This document shows, one piece after another, positions 1 to 9,542 of a stretch of DNA of 64,000 nt (the stretch's first letter is position 1; each line of letters begins with the position of its first letter). The notes under the pieces were generated by a model. The model was not told the origin of the DNA. It saw only the letters and a program-made list of their open reading frames with translations, and made no database searches. The stretch is from Komagataeibacter sp. FNDCF1. Its GTDB lineage: Bacteria; Pseudomonadota; Alphaproteobacteria; Acetobacterales; Acetobacteraceae. A program made the translations under genes and the position numbers. The stretch spans positions 2,402,501 through 2,466,500 of the forward strand of contig NZ_JAIWOT010000001.1 of assembly GCF_021295335.1 (NCBI RefSeq), read 5' to 3'.

Positions 1-1233
1 CTCGGGCTTGCTGTCGATCTGCATGCGCAGGCGGCTTGCGGCCTCATCCACCAGATCGATGGCCTTGTCAGGCAGGAAGCGGTCGGTGATGTAACGGTTG
101 GACAGGGTTGCCGCCGCAACCAGCGCGCCATCGGAAATACGGATACCGTGATGGAGTTCGTATTTTTCCTTGATCCCGCGCAGGATGGAAATCGTGTCGG
201 CCACCGTCGGCTCACCCACATAGACCGGCTGGAACCGGCGGGCGAGGGCCGCATCCTTCTCAATATACTTGCGGTATTCATCCAGCGTCGTCGCACCGAT
301 GCAGTGCAGTACGCCACGGGCCAGTTCGGGCTTGATGAGGTTGGAGGCATCCATCGCGCCATCGCTGCGACCCGCACCCACAAGGGTATGCATCTCGTCG
401 ATGAACAGGATGATCTGGCCTTCGGCGGACTCGATTTCCTTGAGCACTGCCTTGAGACGTTCCTCGAACTCACCCCGGAATTTCGCGCCAGCGACCAGTG
501 CGCCCATGTCGAGCGAGAGCAGCTTCTTGTTCTTCAGGGCCTCGGGCACATCACCATTGACGATACGCTGCGCCAGCCCTTCGACGATGGCGGTCTTGCC
601 CACACCCGGCTCACCGATCAGGACGGGGTTGTTCTTGCTGCGGCGGGCAAGGACCTGAATGGCGCGGCGGATTTCCTCGTCACGGCCGATCACGGGGTCC
701 AGTTTGCCCTGAAGCGCCACCTCGGTCACGTCACGCGCATATTTCTTCAGCGCGTCAAAATTGGCTTCTGCGTTTTCGCTATCCACGGTGCGTCCCTTGC
801 GGATTGTGGCAATGGCTTTTTCCAGCGCCTGTGGCGTGGCACCGCCCGCGCGCAGGGCCTGGCCGGCCGGGGTCTCGGATGTGGCAATGGCGGCCAGCAG
901 GCGGTCCTGCGCCACGTATTCGTCACCCGCCTTCTGGGCGGCCTGTTCGGCGCCATCCAGCAGGCGCACCAGTTCACCCGTGGCCGCAGGCTGACCCGCG
1001 CCGCTGCCCTGCACCTTGGGCAGCTTGGCAAGGGCTGCGTCATTGGCGGCCGTAATGGCAGGCACCTGCCCGCCAGCCGCGCGGATGAGGGAAGATGCCG
1101 CCCCCTGATCATCATCCAGCAGGGCCTTGAGCAGATGCTCCGGCGTCAGCTGCTGGTTGTAATCCCGCATGGCAATGGTCTGTGCAGCCTGCAGGAAACC
1201 GCGCGACCGTTCTGTAAACTTCTCGATGTTCAT
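1..1233 (-). CDS. clpB: ATP-dependent chaperone ClpB, N-terminal 411 residues (3' end outside window)
   Basis: ClpB is the cytoplasmic AAA+ disaggregase that works with DnaK/DnaJ/GrpE to recover aggregated proteins. The visible 411 residues contain the Clp N domain (about 1-145), then the first AAA+ module with Walker A GEPGVGKT at 207-214 and Walker B ending in D279-E280 (LFIDEMHT). The text stops in the first ATPase domain because the gene runs off the window. The ATG at 1233 follows GAGAGGGACGGGAAAAC on the minus strand, an acceptable ribosome site. A sigma-32-like promoter lies about 90 bp upstream. The family call is very secure. Confidence 0.97.
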   Translation of the reverse strand, partial: MNIEKFTERSRGFLQAAQTIAMRDYNQQLTPEHLLKALLDDDQGAASSLIRAAGGQVPAITAANDAALAKLPKVQGSGAGQPAATGELVRLLDGAEQAAQKAGDEYVAQDRLLAAIATSETPAGQALRAGGATPQALEKAIATIRKGRTVDSENAEANFDALKKYARDVTEVALQGKLDPVIGRDEEIRRAIQVLARRSKNNPVLIGEPGVGKTAIVEGLAQRIVNGDVPEALKNKKLLSLDMGALVAGAKFRGEFEERLKAVLKEIESAEGQIILFIDEMHTLVGAGRSDGAMDASNLIKPELARGVLHCIGATTLDEYRKYIEKDAALARRFQPVYVGEPTVADTISILRGIKEKYELHHGIRISDGALVAAATLSNRYITDRFLPDKAIDLVDEAASRLRMQIDSKPE

Positions 1234-1320
1234 ATGTTTTCCCGTCCCTCTCGATCAGGCGACAAAAAAGGTTTCGCCCTTGGCCGTCCCTCAACAGGCA
1301 ACGGCATGGCGCTGGATTCC

Positions 1321-1349
1321 AGATGGGATCAACTGGATGTTATTACAAG
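1321..1349 (-). promoter_or_regulatory. Heat-shock (sigma-32 type) promoter for clpB
   Basis: On the minus strand the -35 box CTTGTAA (1349-1343) is followed after 14 bp by TCCCATCT (1328-1321). These match the sigma-32 elements CTTGAAA and CCCCATNT at 6 of 7 and 7 of 8 positions with allowed spacing. Transcription would start near 1314, giving a leader of about 80 nt. This was read by eye; a 5' end map would settle it. Confidence 0.6.
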
Positions 1350-1450
1350 ATATCGGGCGTGATTTCCTTCCCCTGTCTCCTGTCGCGCGCATGGGGTCAT
1401 GGGCGATGTGAACCTGTGGATAGCTGATCATCGGGGGTGGGTTTTCAACC

Positions 1451-1464
1451 TTGATCCAGGTCAA
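1451..1464. promoter_or_regulatory. FNR/CRP-family box in the clpB upstream region
   Basis: TTGATCCAGGTCAA has the form TTGAT-N4-GTCAA, the standard FNR/FixK/DNR operator with one position off the perfect dyad. It lies about 100 bp upstream of the heat-shock promoter of clpB and does not face any plus-strand protein gene. It could give clpB a second, oxygen-linked promoter, or drive an unannotated transcript rightward toward the hairpins at 1525-1674. Confidence 0.5.
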
Positions 1465-1524
1465 TATTGCCGTGCCTTATTGGCGCAACGGCCATTCGCC
1501 CAGCGGTATGCGGCGCCTGCGGGG

Positions 1525-1557
1525 CAACCGCCCCTCCATATTAAAGAGGGACGGTTG
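1525..1557. other. Stem-loop, 11 of 12 bp paired, in the clpB-AKR gap
   Basis: CAACCGCCCCTC (1525-1536) pairs with GAGGGACGGTTG (1546-1557) across a 9-nt loop, with one mismatch. No T-run follows on either strand, so it is not a standard intrinsic terminator. The rest of the 463-bp gap (1234-1696) holds the clpB promoter, the FNR-like box and repeat copy 1; no protein gene is apparent. Confidence 0.5.
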
Positions 1558-1597
1558 AATGGAAAAACCAGATTCCCACAAACCCTTGATAAAAAAT

Positions 1598-1674
1598 AAA
1601 AGTTTCTGGGTACTGCCTTTTTTACAAAGGCGGCGTTCCCTGAAGCTTTCTGAAAAAAGCTTCACCAGGAACTT
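1598..1674. repeat. Dispersed double-hairpin 3'-end repeat, copy 1
   Basis: The unit has an outer arm AAAGTTTCTGGG, a first hairpin with GCCTTT (1615-1620) pairing AAAGGC (1626-1631), a second hairpin with GAAGCTTT (1642-1649) pairing AAAGCTTC (1656-1663), and a closing arm ACCAGGAACTT. It begins 23 bp beyond the stop of the aldo/keto reductase gene. Related copies lie at 3913, 12306 and 57047. The A- and T-rich stems could work as a transcription terminator in both directions. Confidence 0.75.
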
Positions 1675-1696
1675 CTTTCCGATTTTATGGCGGTTT

Positions 1697-2761
1697 TTAC
1701 TTGTTTCTTTCCGCCAGTGTCGGCCCCAGCAGCAGCAGGTCGGCTGCGGAAAGACGGTCCGACGCCGTGCTGGCCTGATGCCAGAAGGGATAGAGGATCG
1801 GTGGCGCGCTGGCTTCGTCAAGACGGCTGATTTCCTCCGCAGTCAGGCTCAGCTCAATGGCCTTGAGGTTATCAACCAGCTGTGCCTCGGTCCGGGCACC
1901 GATAATGACGGATGTAATGGTGGGCCGCTGCGCCACCCAGGCCAGCGCCACCTGGGCTGCGGAAATGCCACGGCTTTCGGCAATGCTGACCAGCACTTCC
2001 ACCACATCGTACAGCTTCTCGGTATCATATACCGGCGGTTCGCCCCATTTCTCGATCTGGCGCGTGCCTTCGGGCTGCGGCTTGCCACGGCGGTACTTGC
2101 CGGACAGCAGGCCGCCGGCCAGCGGGCTCCACACCTGCACACCAATACCCTGGTCAAGAGCCACGGGCAGGAGTTCGTACTCCGCCTCGCGTGCCTGAAG
2201 GGAATAATAGATCTGCTGCGCCACGGGGGCGATCAGACGGTTGCGCTCCGCCGTGCCCAGCGCCTTCATGATATGCCATGCCGAGAAGTTGGAAACCCCG
2301 GCATAACGGATCTTGCCCGCGCGGGTCAGGGTATCCAGGGCTTCCAGCGTTTCATCCAGCGGGGTCTGGCCATCCCATTCATGCAGGTAATACAGGTCGA
2401 TATGATCACGGCCCAGACGCTTCAGACTGGCCTCGCACGCACTGACAAGATGAAAGCGCGACAGACCCGCGTCATTGGCACCCGGCCCCATGTTGAAGCG
2501 CGCCTTGGTCGTGACCATCACGTCATCGCTGCGTCCCTTGAGGGCAGCACCCAGAATCTCTTCCGACACGCCGGTTGAATAGATATCCGCCGTATCGAAC
2601 ATGTTGATCCCGGCATCGATGCACAGGTCGATCTGGCGGGTTGCCCCGGCAAGATCGGTATTGCCGGTCTTGGCAAAATTCCCCTTGCCGCCGAATGTCA
2701 TGGTTCCCAGTGTAAAAGCCGAAATCCGCAGGCCGGAACGGCCAAGCTGACGATACTGCAT
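1697..2761 (-). CDS. Aldo/keto reductase (354 aa)
   Basis: This is an NADPH-dependent aldo/keto reductase of the YajO/Tas-like group acting on aldehydes or ketones in the cytoplasm. The (beta/alpha)8 fold is shown by the full catalytic tetrad D56, Y61 (NMFDTADIYS), K86 (TTKAR) and H127 (YYLHEWD). A C-terminal stretch IIGARTEAQLVDNL is typical for cofactor binding. Length is normal. The ATG at 2761 was chosen because AGAGGAGA sits just upstream and homology starts at MQYRQLG; an in-frame extension to 2941 has no family character. The substrate cannot be told from sequence. Confidence 0.92.
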   Translation of the reverse strand: MQYRQLGRSGLRISAFTLGTMTFGGKGNFAKTGNTDLAGATRQIDLCIDAGINMFDTADIYSTGVSEEILGAALKGRSDDVMVTTKARFNMGPGANDAGLSRFHLVSACEASLKRLGRDHIDLYYLHEWDGQTPLDETLEALDTLTRAGKIRYAGVSNFSAWHIMKALGTAERNRLIAPVAQQIYYSLQAREAEYELLPVALDQGIGVQVWSPLAGGLLSGKYRRGKPQPEGTRQIEKWGEPPVYDTEKLYDVVEVLVSIAESRGISAAQVALAWVAQRPTITSVIIGARTEAQLVDNLKAIELSLTAEEISRLDEASAPPILYPFWHQASTASDRLSAADLLLLGPTLAERNK

Positions 2762-2806
2762 AATTCTTGTCTCCTCTGACAGAAGGGGCTGGCGCGCCCC
2801 TGCATT

Positions 2807-2830
2807 CCTGCCCGCCCATGGGTGGGCAGG
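2807..2830. promoter_or_regulatory. 24-bp near-perfect palindrome upstream of the aldo/keto reductase gene
   Basis: CCTGCCCGCCC (2807-2817) is complementary to GGGTGGGCAGG (2820-2830) apart from one G-T pair, with only AT between the arms. It lies about 45 bp upstream of the reductase start and downstream of the FAH-family gene. It could be an operator for the reductase gene or a hairpin at the end of the FAH transcript. No T-run follows. Confidence 0.35.
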
Positions 2831-2976
2831 GCATGTACCCGGTGGCCATGATCCGCTGCGGGCAGCACGTGATGCGTGCGACAGGCCACGCATGCGGACG
2901 CAGCCAGTACCCCGCTGGCAGCCCCCCATCACGCGGCGCACGGACAGCCTGATGGTGCCGCCGCTGGCGCACGGCC

Positions 2977-3669
2977 TCAGCCGGTATAGGTCACATTCAG
3001 TTCGCCCACCCCGGCGCAGCTTGCATGCAGCACGTCGCCACGCCGGACCGGGCCCACGCCCGAAGGGGTGCCGGTCATGATCAGGTCGCCCGCCGCGAGG
3101 GATACGAAACGGCTCAGGGCAGAAATGATTTCCGCAACCGACCAGATCATGTCCAGCAGATCGCCCTTCTGCCGGGGTTCGCCATTCACACTCAGCGTAA
3201 TGGCGCCGCGCTCGGGATGGCCGATGGACGATACGGGCACGATGGACGAGATGGGACAGGACTGATCAAATCCCTTGGCCAGATCCCACGGCCGCCCCGC
3301 TTTCTTGGCCACAGCCTGCAGGTCACGGCGCGTCATGTCCAGGCCGACCGCGTAGCCGTATATGTGGGCCAGCGCCTTTTCCACCGGAATGTCATGGCCA
3401 TCACGCCCGATGGCAGCCACCAATTCCACTTCGTGGTGCAGGTCGGACGTACTGACCGGAAAAGACAGCAGGCCACCGCCGGGCACCACCGCATCCCCCG
3501 GCTTGGAAAAGAAAAAAGGGTCGGAGCGTTCGGGGTTGCCGCCCATCTCGCGCGCATGGGCGGCATAGTTCTGTCCGACACACCATATCCGCCTGACAGG
3601 AAAGACGCCCTTACTCCCCTCCACTGGCACGATGGGTAGGCTGTAGGGGGGAATCACGTAATCCGTCAC
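2977..3669 (-). CDS. Fumarylacetoacetate hydrolase (FAH) family protein
   Basis: FAH-family enzymes are metal-dependent hydrolases or decarboxylases of acylpyruvates and related diketo acids; fumarylpyruvate or acylpyruvate hydrolase is the closest likely role. The metal ligands are visible as E80 and E82 (HHEVELVAAIG) and D111 (YAVGLDMTRRD), and TGTPSGVGPV near the C-terminus is a family hallmark. The start is ambiguous: an ATG at 3687 has a poor ribosome site, while the GTG at 3669 has AAGGAG nine bases ahead, so GTG was chosen (230 aa). It sits alone between terminated ilvC and the reductase gene. Confidence 0.85.
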   Translation of the reverse strand: MTDYVIPPYSLPIVPVEGSKGVFPVRRIWCVGQNYAAHAREMGGNPERSDPFFFSKPGDAVVPGGGLLSFPVSTSDLHHEVELVAAIGRDGHDIPVEKALAHIYGYAVGLDMTRRDLQAVAKKAGRPWDLAKGFDQSCPISSIVPVSSIGHPERGAITLSVNGEPRQKGDLLDMIWSVAEIISALSRFVSLAAGDLIMTGTPSGVGPVRRGDVLHASCAGVGELNVTYTG

Positions 3670-3768
3670 GGTACGGCGCTCCTTCATGTTCTTTTCGGTG
3701 GCGCATGGTGGCACCCGTTGCCCGCCGCTGTCACGGCAAATACAGGCGTGCGCGCCACCGGCAGACAT

Positions 3769-3803
3769 AAAAAAAACGCCAGCCGGAACATGTCCGGCTG
3801 GCG
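3769..3803 (-). terminator. Intrinsic terminator for the ilvBNC transcript
   Basis: Read on the minus strand, an 11-bp perfect stem (CGCCAGCCGGA with its complement, 3777-3803) with a 5-nt loop is followed by eight T's (3776-3769). This is a textbook rho-independent terminator about 200 bp beyond the ilvC stop and ahead of the FAH-family gene. The 334-bp gap 3670-4003 also holds repeat copy 2 and nothing else that I can see. Confidence 0.93.
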
Positions 3804-3912
3804 CAAGTACAGGGGGATGGCCCACCGCCACCCGATCGGGTCGGGAGCGAAAGACCACCCCGAAAGCCCGCCTTTGACACGTCCCGCAAATCAGCAAGGA
3901 CGTTTCCGGCAT

Positions 3913-3978
3913 GGCTTCTGTCAGAAAAGCTCTGGGCAATACCGCCTTTTTGGAAAAAGGCAGCACCCGGAAACTTTT
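3913..3978. repeat. Dispersed double-hairpin 3'-end repeat, copy 2
   Basis: This copy is in the opposite orientation to copy 1. A weaker first hairpin (GGCTTCTG with CAGAAAAGC, 3913-3930) is followed by GCCTTTTT pairing AAAAAGGC (3944-3961) and the outer arm CACCCGGAAACTTTT (ending 3978). It lies 26 bp beyond the ilvC stop codon, so it would be transcribed as the 3' end of the ilv message before the intrinsic terminator. Confidence 0.75.
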
Positions 3979-4003
3979 ATCACCCGTTATTCGGGCCGGT
4001 ATT

Positions 4004-5083
<1,080 letters not shown>

Positions 5084-5599
5084 TTACAGGATCGCGGCAC
5101 CCCGGGCGATGGCGGCGACACCCGTGCGCGACACTTCGGCCAGGCCGAGCGGGCGCATGAGGTCGATGAACGCATCGAGCTTGTCGGTCGCGCCGGTCAG
5201 CTCAAAGACAAAGGACGTGGCCGAGGCATCAACCGGATGGGCGCGGAAAGCCTGCGCGATACGCAGCGCATCGGCCCGGCGCTCCCCGCTGGCAATCACT
5301 TTCACCAGCGCCATCTCACGCGCCACATGCGGTTCGTGCGCCGTCATGACCGATACGCGGTACACCGGCACCAGCCGCTCCACCTGCGCGCGGATCTGCT
5401 CCAGCACGCGCGGGGTCGCGGTGGTGACAATGTTGATGCGCGACTGGCGGCGGGTTTCATCAACCGGGGCCACGGTCAGGCTCTCGATATTGTACCCACG
5501 ACCGGAAAACAGGCCGATGACACGCGCCAGCGCACCGCTTTCATTCTCGACCTGAATGGAAATGACCGCGGAGACCGGGCTCTCCTGCTGCGTGGTCAT
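5084..5599 (-). CDS. ilvN: Acetolactate synthase small (regulatory) subunit
   Basis: This is the ACT-domain regulatory subunit that binds IlvB and confers valine feedback inhibition. The N-terminal ACT domain reads AVISIQVENESGALARVIGLFSGRGYNIESLTV, followed by the C-terminal ALS_ss domain. The ATG at 5599 (171 aa) was chosen because AGGA lies nine bases ahead; the ATG two codons earlier (5605) would leave only three. It is downstream of ilvB by about 115 bp and upstream of ilvC. The alternative name ilvH is equally usable. Confidence 0.96.
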   Translation of the reverse strand: MTTQQESPVSAVISIQVENESGALARVIGLFSGRGYNIESLTVAPVDETRRQSRINIVTTATPRVLEQIRAQVERLVPVYRVSVMTAHEPHVAREMALVKVIASGERRADALRIAQAFRAHPVDASATSFVFELTGATDKLDAFIDLMRPLGLAEVSRTGVAAIARGAAIL

Positions 5600-5713
5600 G
5601 ATCATGTTTCCTGACTGCTGAAAGTGCCACCGCGCATGCTTGTCCATGCAGAGGTGGCAGGAAAGGAGAAGGGCGCAGCGGCGGCCAGCGCCGCCCGCGG
5701 CATCGGGGGCGGG

Positions 5714-7537
5714 TCAGACCAGCATGCGGCCTTCCGCGCTGATCTCGTCATCCTCCCCGGGGCCAAGGAGCATCTGGTTATGCGCCGCCCCGGACGGGAT
5801 CATGGGATAGCAGTTTTCATCCTGCGCAACGCAGATATCCGCCACTACCGGACCCGGATGGGCCAGCATTTCGGCAATCACGCCATCCAGTTCACCCACG
5901 CACGTCGCACGCAGGCCGCGACCATGGAAGCTTTCCGCCAGTTTCACGAAATCGGGCAGTGCCGCGCTGTAGCTTTCGGAATAGCGCGATTCGTGCAGCA
6001 GTTCCTGCCACTGGCGCACCATGCCCATGTACTGGTTGTTCAGGATGAACACCTTAACCGGCAGGCGGTACTGCGCGATGGTGGACAGTTCCTGAATGTT
6101 CATGAGCGTGGAGGCTTCCCCCGCAATATCGATCACCAGCGCATCGGGATGGGCGATCTGCGCGCCCACGGCCGCAGGCAGCCCATACCCCATGGTGCCA
6201 AGACCGCCCGAGGTCAGCCAGCGATTGGGTTTGTCAAAACCGAAATGCTGAGCGGCCCACATCTGGTGCTGCCCCACTTCGGTCGAGACATAGGTGTCGC
6301 GCCCGGTGGCGGTCGCCAGTTCATGCAGGCGGCGGATGGCGTATTGCGGGCGGATGATCGCATCCGGCGCCATGTCCTGCACGAAGCCAAGGCTGTCGCG
6401 CTTGCGCCATTCGTTGATCTGGTGCCACCACTGCGCCATGTCGATGGGCTGGCTGGTATTGGCGGGGGTGCAGTCCCACTCCTCCAGCATCATCTCGATC
6501 ACACGCCGCGCGTCCCCCACGATTCCCACATCTACGCGCACGATCTTGTTGATCTGGCTGGGGTCGATATCGGCATGGATCTTGAACGAACCGGGCGAGA
6601 ACGCGTCCAGCCGCCCGGTCACCCGGTCATCAAAGCGCGAGCCGAGTGCGATCAGCACGTCACAGTCATGGGTGGCCATGTTGGCCTCGTACGTGCCGTG
6701 CATGCCCAGCATGCCCAGGAAGCGCCGGTCCCCCGCGGGCATCGCCCCCAGCCCCATCAGCGTGGAGGTGCATGGAAAGCCGGTCTTCTCCACCAGCCTG
6801 CGCAGCGCCACCGATGCTTCCGGCCCGGCATTGATGATGCCACCACCGGTGTAGAACAGCGGCCGGCGCGCGCCCTTCATGGCGGCCACGGCGCGCGAGA
6901 TCGCATCACGCCCCGGCTCGGTCTGCGGATGATAGGACGGATGCGGCGCACGCGGTGGCGCCACATAGGGTGCGGGGCCGACCATCAGGTTCTTGGGCAG
7001 GTCGACCAGCACCGGGCCGGGGCGGCCGCTGCGCGCGATGTGAAAGGCTTCATGCACGCTGGGTGCGATCTCATCCGCGTGGCGCACGAGATAATTGTAC
7101 TTCGTGGCCGGGCGGGTGATGCCCGTGGTGTCCGCCTCCTGAAAGGCATCGGTGCCGATCAGCGGCACGCCGACCTGACCGGAGAAACAGACCACGGGAA
7201 TCGAGTCCAGCATGGCGTCCAGCAGGCCCGTCACCGTATTGGTGGCGCCGGGGCCGCTGGTGACCAGCACCACGCCCACCTTGCCGGTGGAACGGGCATA
7301 GGCTTCCGCCGCATGCACGGCCGCCTGCTCATGGCGGACCAGCACATGGCGAATCGCGTTCTGGCGAAAAAGTGCGTCATAAATGGGCAGGACCGCGCCG
7401 CCGGGATAACCGAAGATGACTTCGACCCCCTGCTCGCCCAGGACGCGCAGAAGCACTTCGGCACCGCTCAGGACAGCCGATGCGTCCGTATCCCTGGTGT
7501 GAGGCTTCAGATCAGTCTGGTGCGATGCTGCGTTCAT
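5714..7537 (-). CDS. ilvB: Acetolactate synthase large (catalytic) subunit (607 aa)
   Basis: This ThDP-dependent enzyme condenses pyruvate with pyruvate or 2-oxobutyrate as the first common step of branched-chain amino acid synthesis. The catalytic glutamate is E70 (VRHEQAAVHAAEAYAR). The ThDP-binding segment reads DIAGEASTLMNIQEL and ends with NN; the usual GDG is replaced by GEA. The C-terminal half carries the conserved QYMGMVRQWQ. The ATG at 7537 has AAGGAGCAGGAAC just ahead. It follows miaA by 69 bp on the same strand and is probably cotranscribed with it. Confidence 0.97.
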   Translation of the reverse strand: MNAASHQTDLKPHTRDTDASAVLSGAEVLLRVLGEQGVEVIFGYPGGAVLPIYDALFRQNAIRHVLVRHEQAAVHAAEAYARSTGKVGVVLVTSGPGATNTVTGLLDAMLDSIPVVCFSGQVGVPLIGTDAFQEADTTGITRPATKYNYLVRHADEIAPSVHEAFHIARSGRPGPVLVDLPKNLMVGPAPYVAPPRAPHPSYHPQTEPGRDAISRAVAAMKGARRPLFYTGGGIINAGPEASVALRRLVEKTGFPCTSTLMGLGAMPAGDRRFLGMLGMHGTYEANMATHDCDVLIALGSRFDDRVTGRLDAFSPGSFKIHADIDPSQINKIVRVDVGIVGDARRVIEMMLEEWDCTPANTSQPIDMAQWWHQINEWRKRDSLGFVQDMAPDAIIRPQYAIRRLHELATATGRDTYVSTEVGQHQMWAAQHFGFDKPNRWLTSGGLGTMGYGLPAAVGAQIAHPDALVIDIAGEASTLMNIQELSTIAQYRLPVKVFILNNQYMGMVRQWQELLHESRYSESYSAALPDFVKLAESFHGRGLRATCVGELDGVIAEMLAHPGPVVADICVAQDENCYPMIPSGAAHNQMLLGPGEDDEISAEGRMLV

Positions 7538-7606
7538 GTTCCTGCTCCTTCGCCAGGGAGACCGGGACAACCGGCCTGCCATCAATGGCGAAATCCGGGG
7601 CCGGGT

Positions 7607-8635
7607 TTACGGAAACCCCGGGGCTGCGTCAATGCCATTCATAACAAAAGAAATGATTTTCTTCTCACATCTTTCCATTTGTTGCGCATCGGGGTGTATT
7701 TCGAAGCGTTTTTCCTGCACCAGCGTGTCCGCAGGCCGTGCCAGCGCGTGATGGGCGAACCATGTGGCCTGCCGCTTCGTGTACTGCCCGGTCAGCGTGA
7801 TCGCCCGCGCGGTGGCATCCGCCAGTGTCATCGTGCCGCGCAGCATGGCAGCCAGTTCGGGCACGCCATGGGCACGCATGGCGGGCAGGTCGGGGGGCAG
7901 GCCCTGTTCCAGCAGATGGGCCACTTCATCCAGCGCGCCCTGTTCCACCATGGCATGGAAGCGCCGCGCTATGGCGGCGCGCAGTGCCTCACGCGGCGGA
8001 TGCAGGCGTATGGCGATAAAGCGCGCGGCAAGGGGCGGCAGTACCGCTTCACGCCGCCACCACGCCAGCCCGTGGCCGGTGGCCAGACGCACCTCCAGCG
8101 CACGGGCAATGCGCTGGCCATCGGTGGGGCGCACGGTGGCCGCCGTCCCGGCATCAAGCGTGCGCAGTTCGGCGTGCGCTCCCTCCGGCCCAAGATGCTC
8201 CACCATGGCGCGCGCGCGGGCACGGATGGCATCGGGCGGCTGGGGAATATCGGCCAGCCCGTCGGTCAGCGCGCGGAAATACATTCCCGTCCCGCCACAG
8301 AATACCGGCACCCGCCCCGCGTCCCACGCCGCGTGCGCACACGCCATGGCCTGTTCGCGCCACCACGCCACACTGCCGGTCCGGGCGGCGGGCAGCACGC
8401 CATACAGCGCATGGGGCACACGGGCTTCGTCCTGCGGGCCGGGGCGGGCGGTCAGGATACGCAGGTCGCGGTAGACCTGCATCGAATCCGCATTGATGAT
8501 GGTACCCTTCACCCGCTGCGCCAGCGCCAGCGCAAGTGCGGACTTGCCCGAACAGGTCGGACCCGCCACGATCAGCGCCACACGCCCCCCCGGCGGAGGC
8601 GTGCCTGTCCCAACCCTGTTGTATCCGGACCCCAT
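7607..8635 (-). CDS. miaA: tRNA dimethylallyltransferase (342 aa)
   Basis: MiaA transfers a dimethylallyl group to N6 of A37 in tRNAs reading UNN codons. The P-loop GPTCSGKS is at 25-32, followed by the signature NADSMQVYRDL and, later, FCGGTGMYFRALTDGL and TGQYTKRQATWF. Length fits. The start ATG at 8635 has AAGGGAAGGGGA ahead on the minus strand. Its start codon overlaps that of divergent serB in a shared CATG (8633-8636). The tRNA-Leu(UAA) at 20830 is an expected substrate. Confidence 0.96.
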   Translation of the reverse strand: MGSGYNRVGTGTPPPGGRVALIVAGPTCSGKSALALALAQRVKGTIINADSMQVYRDLRILTARPGPQDEARVPHALYGVLPAARTGSVAWWREQAMACAHAAWDAGRVPVFCGGTGMYFRALTDGLADIPQPPDAIRARARAMVEHLGPEGAHAELRTLDAGTAATVRPTDGQRIARALEVRLATGHGLAWWRREAVLPPLAARFIAIRLHPPREALRAAIARRFHAMVEQGALDEVAHLLEQGLPPDLPAMRAHGVPELAAMLRGTMTLADATARAITLTGQYTKRQATWFAHHALARPADTLVQEKRFEIHPDAQQMERCEKKIISFVMNGIDAAPGFP

Positions 8636-9542
8636 GGCTGATTCCCCTTCCCTTACCCATACCCTTGTACTGGTGGCCGCGCGTGACGCCACATCCCTTA
8701 CCCCGGTCGATATCCGTGCCGCGCGCGACCTGGTGCGGGGGGCGGCCCCCATTACCCTTTCGGAAGGGGAAGCTGTCGAGATCGCCTGCCCCGCGCCCGA
8801 AACATGGGACAACCCGGATATCGGCGCCCTGCGCGCGGTCTTTGCCGGGCGCGGGCTGGATGTGCTGGTAACGCCGGGCCACAACCGCCGCAAGCGGCTG
8901 CTGGTGGCGGACATGGACAGCACCATCGTCAATTGCGAAACGCTGGATGACATCGCGGCCCATACCGGCATCGGCGCGCAGATTGCCGAAATCACGCGCC
9001 GGTCGATGAACGGGGAAATCGAATTCGAAGCCGCCCTGCGCGAACGCGTGGCGCTGCTGCGTGGCCTGTCCACGGACCTGCTGGAACGGGCATGGCGGGA
9101 TGTGCGGCTCAATCCCGGCGCGCTGGAACTTGTCCGGACCATGCGGGCCGCTGGCGCGCGCACGGCGCTTGTTTCCGGCGGGTTCACTTTCTTTACCAGC
9201 CGGGTGGCGGCACTATGCGGCTTCGATGAAAACCACGCCAACACCCTGCTGGCACAGGGTGATACGCTGACCGGCACGGTAGGGCTGCCCATTCTGGGGC
9301 CGGACGCCAAGCTTGCCCATCTGGAACGGCTGGTGAAGGAAGGCGGGCTGGACATGGATGACGCCATGGCCACGGGTGATGGCGCGAATGACCTGGCCAT
9401 GCTGCGGGTGGCGGGGGCGGGCATTGCCTTCCATGCCAAGCCCACTGTCCGGCGCGAGATTGCAAGCCAGGTCAACCACACCACGCTGCGCACCCTGCTG
9501 TTTGCCCAGGGCTACCGGGCAGCGGAATTCGTCACGGCGTAG
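8634..9542 (+). CDS. serB: Phosphoserine phosphatase SerB (302 aa)
   Basis: SerB hydrolyses O-phosphoserine in the last step of serine synthesis. The HAD motif I DMDSTIVN has the nucleophile D93 and acid D95. Motif II is LVSGGFTFF and motif IV is GDGANDLAML. The N-terminal ACT-like part (about 1-85) matches the long SerB form. The ATG at 8634 was kept because homology begins there, although no clear ribosome site precedes it; in-frame GTG (8601) and TTG (8619) codons upstream are alternatives. The 3' end overlaps the convergent transporter gene by 11 bp. Confidence 0.96.
   Translation: MADSPSLTHTLVLVAARDATSLTPVDIRAARDLVRGAAPITLSEGEAVEIACPAPETWDNPDIGALRAVFAGRGLDVLVTPGHNRRKRLLVADMDSTIVNCETLDDIAAHTGIGAQIAEITRRSMNGEIEFEAALRERVALLRGLSTDLLERAWRDVRLNPGALELVRTMRAAGARTALVSGGFTFFTSRVAALCGFDENHANTLLAQGDTLTGTVGLPILGPDAKLAHLERLVKEGGLDMDDAMATGDGANDLAMLRVAGAGIAFHAKPTVRREIASQVNHTTLRTLLFAQGYRAAEFVTA

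Noticed and set aside
148-1362. A 404-aa plus-strand frame over the clpB region
   Set aside because: clpB on the minus strand carries all ClpB motifs through this span; the plus-strand frame is its shadow.
5624-8641. A 1005-aa open frame on the plus strand
   Set aside because: It is the antisense of ilvB and miaA. High GC at third positions keeps the opposite frame open; its translation is rich in H, R, G and Q with no family features.
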